Positions 16,374 to 24,356 of a stretch of DNA of 44,570 bases are shown one piece after another. Both the position numbers and the translations under genes were made by a program. Each line of letters opens with the position of its first letter. The first letter of the stretch is position 1. The stretch is from an uncultured Lachnospiraceae bacterium (lineage in GTDB: Bacteria > Bacillota > Clostridia > Lachnospirales > Lachnospiraceae). Where the stretch lies: contig CAJUEX010000024.1 in the NCBI GenBank assembly GCA_910585715.1, positions 1 to 44,570 of the forward strand, in the 5' to 3' direction. The notes under the pieces were generated by a model, which was not told where the DNA came from, did not search any database, and worked only from the letters and a program-made list of their open reading frames with translations.

Positions 16374-19067
16374 ATGGCAGCAAAATCAGGAAGAAAACCT
16401 GCGCCGAAGAGAAAGAGAACAACAAAGAAAAACCAAAAGGACCAAAGTAATATCAAGCTTGCTCAGGAAATGTTGTTTCTGTTTTATCTGGCGTTTACTA
16501 TATTACTATTTTTATGCAACTTTAAAATTACCAATGAGCTGGGAGAAAAGACAAGCATTATCGGCGGCTTCGGCAATGTGCTGAGCCATGTGATGTGCGG
16601 TATTTTCGGCATTATGGCATACATAGCGCCCCTTATATTGTTTGCGGGCATTTTATTTGGCATATCCAATAAGGGAAAAACTACTGCAATGTTCAAGCTG
16701 GCTGCAGGAACGGTTTTATTTTTTTTGTGTACCATAGTAGCAGCCCTTATAAGCGGTCTGGAGAACTGCGGTGAAACAGCGGCGGAATATTACGAATTTT
16801 CCAAGACGGGAAAAGGCGGCGGTGTCATAGGCGGTGTTCTCGGAAATGGAATGCATTCTATTTTGGGAATGGTTGGAACGGTAGTGGTGGTGCTGATTCT
16901 TTTCATTATGTGCCTTGTGATTTTAACGGAAAAATCATTTATGAGGGCAGTGAAGAAAAGCAGCCAGAGAGTGTATGAAACTGCCAGAGACGATGCGGAC
17001 AGACGGTTAGAACAGGCAAGGCTTAAAAGGGAACAGCAGCAGCTAGAGCGGAAGGAAAAGAAAGAAAAAGAGCTCCGCATGAATAAAAAAGTATCCGGAG
17101 TGGCAATGGATACCACCCTGAAAAAGGAAGCGGAGCCTTCACAGAATATCCATGAAATTACCATAAAAGAGGAAGAACAGATGGCATTGGATGCCCTGAA
17201 CAACATTAAAATCAAGGGCATTGGATTTGAAAACCAGCAGACTGTGGAAGAAGCAGAATTATTCGTGGAAGAGGCGCATATTTTAGGAAACGGTGCTTTG
17301 GAAAAGGCGGATAGAAAAGAGACGGCGCCAAAGCCGGTAAAAGAAAAGACAGAGCCGGAAAAGACAGATATAAGACCGGAAGTGAAGCCGGAAGCAAAAC
17401 CAAAAGTAAAATCAGAAGCAAAACCAAGAATTGCGGATATGCAGGTATTTTCCGAAAAAAGCCAGGCGGGAGAAAGACAGTCCCTGTCAGGAAAACAGTT
17501 TACAGACAGCGCTCCTGTCAAAAAACAGGAAGAACCAGGCGGAGAGCCGTCAAAGGATAGGATGCAATCTCCTATAAAACCAAATAAGAAATATGAATTT
17601 CCTCCTTTAAAGCTTTTGAAAAAGGGAGAAAACAACGGCGCCGGGGATACTGCAAGGCAATTAAAGGAAACAGCCCTGCACCTGCAGCAGACACTGCAGA
17701 CATTTGGGGTAAAGGTGACCATTACCGATATCAGTCAGGGACCCTCCGTGACCCGCTATGAGCTGCAGCCTGAGCAGGGAGTGAAGGTAAGCAAGATTGT
17801 AAACCTTTCCGATGACATCAAGCTGAATCTGGCGGCAACGGATATTCGTATTGAAGCGCCCATTCCGGGAAAGGCGGCAGTGGGAATTGAAGTGCCCAAT
17901 AAGGAAAATTCCACAGTTGCTTTCCGGGATTTACTGGAATCCAAAGAATTTAAAGAATTTCCCTCCCCTATTTCCTTTGCGGTAGGAAAGGACATTGCCG
18001 GAAAAACAGTGGTGACGGATATTGCAAAAATGCCCCATCTTTTGATTGCAGGCGCAACCGGTTCCGGAAAAAGCGTCTGTATCAATACATTGATTATGAG
18101 TATTTTGTATAAGGCGCATCCGGATGAAGTAAAGCTAATCATGGTGGACCCCAAGGTAGTGGAATTAAGCGTATACAACGGGATTCCCCACCTTATGATA
18201 CCGGTGGTGACGGACCCCAAAAAGGCTTCCGCAGCCCTTCACTGGGGAGTTGTGGAAATGGAGGAGCGGTATAAAAAGTTTGCAGACTTTAATGTAAGGG
18301 ATTTAAAGGGATATAATAAAAAAGTAGAAGAGATGGAAGACAACGGCGGTCAGGAGCTTCCTGAAAAAATGCCCCAGATTGTCATTATCGTAGATGAGCT
18401 TGCAGACCTTATGATGGTATGTCCGGGAGAGGTGGAGGAGTCTATCTGCCGTCTTGCCCAGCTTGCAAGAGCAGCGGGCATTCATCTGATTATTGCCACC
18501 CAAAGGCCGTCGGTAGATGTTATTACCGGTCTGATTAAGGCAAATATGCCAAGCCGTATTGCATTTTCGGTTTCTTCCGGCGTGGATTCCAGAACCATTC
18601 TGGATATGAATGGTGCGGAAAAACTGTTGGGCAAAGGGGATATGCTGTTTTACCCCCAGGGTCTTACAAAGCCTTCCCGTGTGCAGGGTGCGTTTGTTTC
18701 CGATGAAGAGGTTTCCAATGTGGTGGATTTCTTAAAGGAGCAGTGCGTGGATACGGGAAATTATGCGGAGGAAGTGGAAGAAAAAATAACCAACATCGGA
18801 CTTACCGGAAGCGGTATGGCAGCGTCGGGAGCAGATGGAGGAAATGAACGGGATGCATATTTTGAAGAAGCGGGGAAATTTATAATAGAAAAAGAAAAAG
18901 CATCCATCGGCATGCTGCAGAGAGTATTTAAGATAGGCTTTAACCGTGCCGCAAGAATTATGGACCAGCTATCGGATGTAGGCGTGGTTGGAGAAGAAGA
19001 AGGAACCAAGCCCAGAAAGGTCTTAATGAGCATGGAGCAGTTTGAACAATTATTGGAGGAGCTATAG
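16374..19067 (+). CDS. DNA translocase of the FtsK/SpoIIIE family
   Basis: This is a membrane-anchored, ATP-driven DNA pump that clears chromosomal DNA through the division or sporulation septum. The 897-residue protein has a basic N-terminus, four membrane segments (about 33-190), a long charged linker with a P-E-K rich stretch (about 200-420), then the motor. The motor shows 'ATGSGKSVCINTLIM' (Walker A, about residue 560) and 'IVIIVDELADLMM' (Walker B, about 670), followed by 'LARAAGIHLIIATQRPSVDV' and the C-terminal winged-helix gamma domain ('LQRVFKIGFNRAARIMDQL') that reads orienting DNA sequences. Whether it is the division FtsK/SftA-like or the sporulation SpoIIIE paralogue cannot be settled here; four membrane segments favour a SpoIIIE/FtsK-type protein over soluble SftA. 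The fhs start overlaps its stop by one base. Confidence 0.93.
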   Translation: MAAKSGRKPAPKRKRTTKKNQKDQSNIKLAQEMLFLFYLAFTILLFLCNFKITNELGEKTSIIGGFGNVLSHVMCGIFGIMAYIAPLILFAGILFGISNKGKTTAMFKLAAGTVLFFLCTIVAALISGLENCGETAAEYYEFSKTGKGGGVIGGVLGNGMHSILGMVGTVVVVLILFIMCLVILTEKSFMRAVKKSSQRVYETARDDADRRLEQARLKREQQQLERKEKKEKELRMNKKVSGVAMDTTLKKEAEPSQNIHEITIKEEEQMALDALNNIKIKGIGFENQQTVEEAELFVEEAHILGNGALEKADRKETAPKPVKEKTEPEKTDIRPEVKPEAKPKVKSEAKPRIADMQVFSEKSQAGERQSLSGKQFTDSAPVKKQEEPGGEPSKDRMQSPIKPNKKYEFPPLKLLKKGENNGAGDTARQLKETALHLQQTLQTFGVKVTITDISQGPSVTRYELQPEQGVKVSKIVNLSDDIKLNLAATDIRIEAPIPGKAAVGIEVPNKENSTVAFRDLLESKEFKEFPSPISFAVGKDIAGKTVVTDIAKMPHLLIAGATGSGKSVCINTLIMSILYKAHPDEVKLIMVDPKVVELSVYNGIPHLMIPVVTDPKKASAALHWGVVEMEERYKKFADFNVRDLKGYNKKVEEMEDNGGQELPEKMPQIVIIVDELADLMMVCPGEVEESICRLAQLARAAGIHLIIATQRPSVDVITGLIKANMPSRIAFSVSSGVDSRTILDMNGAEKLLGKGDMLFYPQGLTKPSRVQGAFVSDEEVSNVVDFLKEQCVDTGNYAEEVEEKITNIGLTGSGMAASGADGGNERDAYFEEAGKFIIEKEKASIGMLQRVFKIGFNRAARIMDQLSDVGVVGEEEGTKPRKVLMSMEQFEQLLEEL

Positions 19068-20743
19068 TGGAAATGAAAACAGATATCCAAATCGCACAGG
19101 AAGCAGAGATGGAGCCCATTACAAAGGTGGCTGCCGGAGTCGGAGTAAATCCGGAGGATTTAGAGCTTTATGGAAAGTATAAAGCAAAGCTGAATAACGA
19201 ATATTTGAAAAAAATTGAAGGAAATCCGGAGGGAAAGCTGATTCTGGTGACGGCTATCAATCCTACTCCCGCAGGGGAAGGAAAGACCACAACCAGCGTG
19301 GGACTTGGGCAGGCATTTGGAAAGCTTGGGAAAAATGCAGTGATTGCCTTAAGAGAGCCATCTCTGGGACCATGCTTTGGCATAAAAGGGGGAGCAGCGG
19401 GGGGAGGCTATGCTCAGGTGGTTCCCATGGAAGATTTGAACCTGCATTTTACCGGGGACTTTCATGCCATTACCTCAGCCAATAATCTGCTGGCGGCACT
19501 GTTGGATAATCATATCCAGCAGGGGAATGAACTGAACATTGACACAAGGCAGATTGTCTGGAAGCGGTGTCTGGATATGAATGACAGGGTGCTTCGGAAT
19601 ATTGTAGTGGGACTTGGAAATAAAACCGACGGAGTGGTAAGGGAAGACCATTTTGTTATTACCGTTGCTTCTGAAATTATGGCGGTGCTCTGCCTTGCAG
19701 AGAATATGGCGGATTTAAAGGAACGATTAGGAAAAATCATCGTGGCATATAAGGTGACCGGTGAGCCGGTTACCGCAAAGGATTTGAACGCAGTAGGCGC
19801 CATGGCGGCATTGTTAAAGGACGCCATGCTGCCAAACCTGATTCAGACCTTAGAGCATACCCCGGCGCTTGTGCACGGAGGTCCTTTTGCCAATATTGCC
19901 CACGGCTGCAACAGCGTAATCGCTACAAAGGCTGCTTTGAAAATGGCGGATTATGTCATAACGGAAGCAGGCTTTGGGGCTGATTTGGGTGCGGAAAAAT
20001 TCTTTGATATTAAATGCCGGCTGTCAGGCTTAAAACCGGATGCAGTGGTACTGGTTGCTACCATCCGGGCATTGAAGTATAACGGCGGTGTTTTAAAGGC
20101 AGATTTAAATAAGGAAAATCTTGAGGCATTAAAGCAGGGAATCGGCAACCTGGAAAAGCATATGGAAAATATACAAAAATACGGCGTTCCTGTTGTGGTT
20201 ACCTTAAATTCCTTTATTACCGATACGGAGGCGGAGACGGAGTTTGTAAAGCATTTCTGTGAAGAAAGAGGCTGTGAGTTTGCACTTTCCAGAGTTTGGG
20301 AAAAAGGAGGCGAGGGCGGCATTCCTTTGGCAGAGAAAGTATTGGAAACTCTGGAGACAAAAGAAAGCCATTTCAGGCTTTTATATGAAGACAGTTTGTC
20401 CTTAAAGGAAAAAATCGAGACGGTGGCAAAGGAGATTTACGGGGCAGGAGCAGTCAACTATGCGCCTGTGGCTTTAAAGCAGCTGGCAAAAATAGAAGAG
20501 CTGGGATTTGGAAATCTTCCTGTATGTATGGCGAAAAACCAGTATTCCCTGTCAGACGACCCGACACTGTTAGGACGTCCGAGGGATTTTGAAATCAGTA
20601 TCAGGGAAGTGTATGTTTCTGCAGGAGCAGGGTTTGTGGTGGTATTAACCGGAACAGTCATGACTATGCCGGGGCTTCCGAAGAAGCCAGCCGCATTTTC
20701 CATTGATGCAGGGGAGGACGGCAGGATTACAGGGCTGTTTTAA
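19067..20743 (+). CDS. fhs: Formate-tetrahydrofolate ligase
   Basis: It makes 10-formyl-THF from formate, THF and ATP, feeding purine synthesis, fMet-tRNA and, in acetogens, the methyl branch of the Wood-Ljungdahl pathway. The 558-residue protein has the P-loop region 'NPTPAGEGKTTTSVGLGQAF', 'REPSLGPCFGIKGGAAGGGY', 'LHFTGDFHAITSANNLLAA', 'TEAGFGADLGAEKFFDIKCR' and the C-terminal 'GTVMTMPGLPKKPAA'. The GTG at 19067 is preferred because GGAGG lies six bases upstream; the ATG two codons later is 12 bases away. It overlaps the ftsK stop by one base, so the two are translationally coupled, an unusual pairing in terms of function. Confidence 0.97.
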   Translation: MEMKTDIQIAQEAEMEPITKVAAGVGVNPEDLELYGKYKAKLNNEYLKKIEGNPEGKLILVTAINPTPAGEGKTTTSVGLGQAFGKLGKNAVIALREPSLGPCFGIKGGAAGGGYAQVVPMEDLNLHFTGDFHAITSANNLLAALLDNHIQQGNELNIDTRQIVWKRCLDMNDRVLRNIVVGLGNKTDGVVREDHFVITVASEIMAVLCLAENMADLKERLGKIIVAYKVTGEPVTAKDLNAVGAMAALLKDAMLPNLIQTLEHTPALVHGGPFANIAHGCNSVIATKAALKMADYVITEAGFGADLGAEKFFDIKCRLSGLKPDAVVLVATIRALKYNGGVLKADLNKENLEALKQGIGNLEKHMENIQKYGVPVVVTLNSFITDTEAETEFVKHFCEERGCEFALSRVWEKGGEGGIPLAEKVLETLETKESHFRLLYEDSLSLKEKIETVAKEIYGAGAVNYAPVALKQLAKIEELGFGNLPVCMAKNQYSLSDDPTLLGRPRDFEISIREVYVSAGAGFVVVLTGTVMTMPGLPKKPAAFSIDAGEDGRITGLF

Positions 20744-20756
20744 AATGGAATATCTG

Positions 20757-20840
20757 TGCAGGCACGTCTGTCCGGCGAATGCCTGCTGAAGCTTAGGCGA
20801 AGCATTGCAGAATGTCTTGCAATTAGCTATAAGCTTATCT
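20757..20840. other. Intercistronic hairpins between fhs and folD
   Basis: The 125-base gap holds three small inverted repeats: GCAGGCA/TGCCTGC (20758-20764, 20780-20786), GCTT/AAGC around 20791-20803, and ATTGCA/TGCAAT further right. None has a T-run, so they are not clear terminators. They may be mRNA processing or stability structures. No THF riboswitch core was recognised. Confidence 0.35.
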
Positions 20841-20868
20841 ATAAAAAAAGGAAAAAAGGAGAATGGAT

Positions 20869-21705
20869 ATGGCGCAGGTAATTGACGGAAAGGCGATTTC
20901 CGCACAAATCAAAGAGGAATTAAAGGAAAAGGTTGCAAAGCTTAAGGCGGAGGGAAAGGAAATTTCCCTTGCAGTGATTCAGGTGGGAAATGACCCGGCT
21001 TCCAGCGTATATGTGAATAATAAAAAGAAAGCCTGTGAATTTATCGGCATTCGTTCTCTGGCATATGAACTGGAAGAGAGCATTTCAGAAAAAGAGCTTG
21101 TGGAGCTGATTGAACAGTTAAATGAAAAAGAGGATGTTCATGGAATTCTGGTGCAGCTTCCTCTGCCGGCGCATATCGATGAGGATAAAATTATTAAGAC
21201 CATTTCTCCTTTAAAGGATGTGGACGGCTTCCATCCTCAAAGCGTAGGCGCCCTCTGCATCGGACAGAAAGGCTTTGTTTCCTGTACTCCGGCAGGAATC
21301 ATACAGCTTTTGAAGCGTTCCGGCATTGAAATTGCCGGAAAGGAATGCGTGGTAATCGGCAGAAGCAATATTGTAGGAAAGCCAATGGGCATTTTAATGT
21401 TAAGGGAAAATGCCACCGTTACCATTGCCCATTCCAAAACAAAGAATTTAAAGGAAGTGTGCAAAAGGGCGGATATATTAATTGCAGCAGTGGGAAAGCC
21501 AAAAATGATTACAGGCGAGTATGTAAAAGAAGGTGCAGTGGTAATCGATGTGGGAATTCATCGGAATGAAAATAATAAGCTGTGCGGGGATGTGGATTAT
21601 GAGGATGTATACCCACATTGCAGCGCCATTACTCCTGTGCCGGGAGGAGTTGGTCCCATGACTATTGCCATGCTGATGAACAACTGTGTGGAAAGTGTGC
21701 AGTAA
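20869..21705 (+). CDS. folD: Bifunctional methylene-THF dehydrogenase / methenyl-THF cyclohydrolase
   Basis: It interconverts 5,10-methylene-THF, 5,10-methenyl-THF and 10-formyl-THF with NAD(P). Signatures are 'DPASSVYVNNKKKACEFIGI' with the catalytic YxxxK, 'VQLPLPAHI', 'DGFHPQSVGAL', 'VIGRSNIVGKPMGILML' (nucleotide site) and 'TPVPGGVGPMTIAML'. I prefer the second ATG (20869), giving 278 residues, because the AGGAG at 20857-20861 is seven bases from it but only one base from the ATG at 20863. It follows fhs, the product of which is its partner in the C1 pathway. Confidence 0.96.
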   Translation: MAQVIDGKAISAQIKEELKEKVAKLKAEGKEISLAVIQVGNDPASSVYVNNKKKACEFIGIRSLAYELEESISEKELVELIEQLNEKEDVHGILVQLPLPAHIDEDKIIKTISPLKDVDGFHPQSVGALCIGQKGFVSCTPAGIIQLLKRSGIEIAGKECVVIGRSNIVGKPMGILMLRENATVTIAHSKTKNLKEVCKRADILIAAVGKPKMITGEYVKEGAVVIDVGIHRNENNKLCGDVDYEDVYPHCSAITPVPGGVGPMTIAMLMNNCVESVQ

Positions 21706-21762
21706 GGAAACGGAAGTTCCTGATTATTTATATCGGGGAGAGTAGAATATAGAGGTGTTTTT

Positions 21763-23241
21763 ATGGAGTGTCCATTTTGCGGCGGACAAATGAAAGAAGG
21801 ACAGGTCTTTTGTGAACACTGTGGAAAAGAAATGCAGTTTGTACCGGTTTTTGAGCCGGAAATCGAGGAAAGTATAAGGGAAAGCTTAAGCGGTTTGATA
21901 GACCGTGTGGATGAGGATACCGAGACAGAGGGTTCACTGGAAAAAGAGTTTGAGGAAAGGGAAGAAAAACAAAATAAGAAATCAGGAAAAAAGGGACTTT
22001 TTGACAGAATTTCCAAAAGCGAACATGCAAAGGTCATATACGCGGGGATGGGAATAGCCGGAGTTCTTCTTTTCCTGTGCCTGATTTTTGGAATTTTTTA
22101 TACAGTTAATTATAATTCCTATGATTATCAGATGAAAAAGGCAGGCAGCGCTTATGCGCTGGATTCTAAAGAAGGTTATGAGGAAGTAATAAAATATGCG
22201 AAAAGAGCCATTGAAATTGCTCCGAATTCCTCAGATGCAAAAATGCTGTTGTCCAGCGCTTACCTGAAGCTGGAAAGACAGGAAGAAGCGGTGGACATGC
22301 TGGAAGAAATTGTGGAAACGGATAATTCTTACATAGAAGCTTATAAAAAACTGATAGGTATTTACGAAGAACAAAAAAAATATGAGGCCATTAACCGCAT
22401 CTTAAAAGCATGTACGGACCTTTCCGTGGTGGAGCAATTTCAGGAATATGTGGTACAGACTCCGGAATTCAGTGAAGAGGAAGGGGAATATGACAGGGTC
22501 ATTTCCTTAAAGCTTCTGGCAGGAAGCAACTGCACCATTTATTATACGCTGGATGGCTCTGTTCCCACGGAGGAAAGTGAAATGTATTCGGTTCCCATCC
22601 GACTTGAAAAAGGGGAGCATGTGGTTTCAGCCCTTTGTGTTAATCAATACAACTTAACCAGCGATGTAGTACAGAAAAAATTTACCATAGATATTTCAGT
22701 TCCGGATGAACCGGAAATCAGTGTAGATTCCGGAGAATATTCCAGTCCCCGGATGATTTTCAGTGATTTGATCGAGGGATATGAAATGTTTTATACAACA
22801 GACGGTTCCACGCCCACAAGGGACAGCATTCCTTATCTGGCGCCTATTCCGATGCCCTTAGGACGCAGTGTGTTCCAGTTTATTATGTTTGATGAAAACG
22901 GAGTTGCCAGTGAAATCGCAAAGCGGGAGTACCACCTGGTTTTAGATGCTGCTGTTACAGTGGATGAAGCGTATATTATACTGAAACAGGCATTAATCGG
23001 AAAAGGTGATATTCTTGATATACAGGGACATATGCCCAATATGGAAGGAACAAAGGAGTTTGTATGCGATTCGGCATTTATGGAAAATGACCAGATATTT
23101 TATCTGATAACCGAGTATTATGTGGAGCCGGGCGGCAGCCGCTCCAAGTCAGGAAATGCCTTTGCGGTGAATGTGCATACAAGAGAGTTGTACAGAGCTT
23201 CGGCTAATTATGCGGGGTATTATAGGGTGGAGGCATTTTAA
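21763..23241 (+). CDS. Zinc-ribbon membrane protein with TPR and two chitobiase-C (CHB_HEX_C-like) domains
   Basis: Domain order in the 492-residue protein: an N-terminal zinc ribbon with two CxxC knuckles ('CPFCGGQMKEGQVFCEHCG', residues 3-21); an acidic/basic linker; one membrane segment (about 91-116); TPR-like helical repeats (about 143-213, 'AIEIAPNSSDAKMLLSSAYL'); then two extracellular beta-sandwich modules of the CHB_HEX_C type, about 247-309 ('TIYYTLDGSVPTEESEMY') and about 320-390 ('FYTTDGSTPTRDSIPYLAP'). The C-terminal 100 residues look like a separate small domain. The orientation is zinc ribbon inside, TPR and CHB outside. The function is unknown; sensing or wall/sugar contact is a guess. 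GAGGTG is the ribosome site; it stands between folD and nfnA. Confidence 0.8.
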   Translation: MECPFCGGQMKEGQVFCEHCGKEMQFVPVFEPEIEESIRESLSGLIDRVDEDTETEGSLEKEFEEREEKQNKKSGKKGLFDRISKSEHAKVIYAGMGIAGVLLFLCLIFGIFYTVNYNSYDYQMKKAGSAYALDSKEGYEEVIKYAKRAIEIAPNSSDAKMLLSSAYLKLERQEEAVDMLEEIVETDNSYIEAYKKLIGIYEEQKKYEAINRILKACTDLSVVEQFQEYVVQTPEFSEEEGEYDRVISLKLLAGSNCTIYYTLDGSVPTEESEMYSVPIRLEKGEHVVSALCVNQYNLTSDVVQKKFTIDISVPDEPEISVDSGEYSSPRMIFSDLIEGYEMFYTTDGSTPTRDSIPYLAPIPMPLGRSVFQFIMFDENGVASEIAKREYHLVLDAAVTVDEAYIILKQALIGKGDILDIQGHMPNMEGTKEFVCDSAFMENDQIFYLITEYYVEPGGSRSKSGNAFAVNVHTRELYRASANYAGYYRVEAF

Positions 23242-23245
23242 ATAC

Positions 23246-23274
23246 TTGCCTTTTTTCCCGTTTTCCTTTATAGT
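23246..23274 (+). promoter_or_regulatory. Promoter for the nfnA-nfnB unit
   Basis: TTGCCT (23246-23251), 17 bp and TATAGT (23269-23274), directly after the preceding stop codon and 64 bases before nfnA. Confidence 0.45.
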
Positions 23275-23337
23275 AAATTACAGTGTGAGAAAAAATATCA
23301 TTTAGATACGAACTATATTATCTTTAGGAGGAGTACC

Positions 23338-24219
23338 ATGTATCAGATTTTAAAAGCAGAAGAACTTACCACAAATATTTATTTATTTGAGGTAGAAGCA
23401 AAAAGAGTGGCAAAGTCCTGTGAACCGGGACAGTTTGTCATTGTCAGACTGGGAGAAGAGGATGAGCGGATTCCCCTTACCATCAGTGATTATGACAGGG
23501 AAAAGGGAACCATTACAATAGTCGTACAGACAGTGGGAGCGGGAACCTGGAAAATGAGAAGCTTAAAGGCAGGAGACAGCTTCCATGATTTCGTGGGACC
23601 TCTTGGAAGACCTTCTGAATTTGTGTCAGAGGATATAGAAGCTTTAAAGCAAAAGAAGATTATATTTGTTGCAGGGGGACTTGGCACTGCACCTGTTTAT
23701 CCTCAGGTGAAATGGCTGCATGAGCATGGAATAGAGGCGGATGTAATCATCGGAGCCAAAACAAAAGACCTGCTTATCTATGAAGAGGAAATGGGCAAAG
23801 TGGCCGGCAATCTTTACATAACAACGGATGACGGCTCCTATGGCAGAAGCGGCATGGTAACACAGACATTAAAGGACCTGGTGGAAAAGGAAGGCAAATC
23901 TTATGACACCTGTGTGGCAATCGGTCCTATGATTATGATGAAATTTGTCTGCCTTACTACAAAAGAATTGAATATTCCAACCATCGTTTCCATGAATCCC
24001 ATTATGGTAGACGGAACGGGCATGTGCGGCGCCTGCCGTCTGACTGTAGGCGGCGAAGTGAAATTTGCCTGTGTGGACGGACCGGAATTTGACGGACATT
24101 TAGTAGACTTCGATCAGGCAATGACCCGCCAGCAGATGTATAAGACAAAGGAAGGCAGGGATTTGTTAAAGGAGCAGGAAGGGGATACCCACCACGGCGG
24201 ATGCGGTCACTGCAGCTAA
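23338..24219 (+). CDS. nfnA: NfnA-type FAD/[2Fe-2S] subunit of NADH-dependent ferredoxin:NADP+ oxidoreductase
   Basis: The 293-residue protein belongs to the dihydroorotate dehydrogenase electron transfer (PyrK-like) / sulfide dehydrogenase beta family. It has an N-terminal FAD barrel ('GQFVIVRLGEEDERIPLTIS'), an NAD-binding domain ('IIFVAGGLGTAPVYPQVKWL') and a C-terminal [2Fe-2S] Cys cluster ('GTGMCGACRLTVGGEVKFAC'). Adjacency to a GltA/NfnB-type flavoprotein identifies it as the small subunit of the NfnAB bifurcating transhydrogenase, which couples NADH and reduced ferredoxin oxidation to NADP+ reduction. PyrK is the alternative, but no pyrD is near. A perfect AGGAGG precedes the ATG. Confidence 0.88.
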   Translation: MYQILKAEELTTNIYLFEVEAKRVAKSCEPGQFVIVRLGEEDERIPLTISDYDREKGTITIVVQTVGAGTWKMRSLKAGDSFHDFVGPLGRPSEFVSEDIEALKQKKIIFVAGGLGTAPVYPQVKWLHEHGIEADVIIGAKTKDLLIYEEEMGKVAGNLYITTDDGSYGRSGMVTQTLKDLVEKEGKSYDTCVAIGPMIMMKFVCLTTKELNIPTIVSMNPIMVDGTGMCGACRLTVGGEVKFACVDGPEFDGHLVDFDQAMTRQQMYKTKEGRDLLKEQEGDTHHGGCGHCS

Positions 24220-24240
24220 ACAGTCAAGAACCTGGCAGAA

Positions 24241-24294
24241 GCTTCGGGCAACAAATCCGAAGCGCCGCAGGACGGGGGATTTGCCCCTTGCGGC
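24241..24294 (+). other. Two tandem stem-loops between nfnA and nfnB
   Basis: GCTTCGG/CCGAAGC (24241-24263) is followed without a gap by GCCGCAG...GGGG/CCCC...TTGCGGC (24264-24294). Neither is followed by a T-run. They are GC-rich against an AT-rich background and lie in a 137-base intercistronic gap of an otherwise compact unit, which fits an mRNA processing or differential stability element. Confidence 0.5.
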
Positions 24295-24356
24295 AGAGGC
24301 TAAATGCCTGCAGGAATCAAAGATAAATACAGCTATGAAAAGGAAAGGATGAAAAA

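Noticed and set aside
16790..17722. Minus-strand frame of 310 codons opposite the ftsK linker
   Set aside because: It is antisense to the Lys/Glu/Pro-rich linker of a clear gene; Ser/Phe-rich product without a start context.
20744..20868. THF riboswitch or a fourth copy of the leader palindrome upstream of folD
   Set aside because: Only small unrelated hairpins and a short TTGCAATTAG resemblance to the repeat end; too little to call either.
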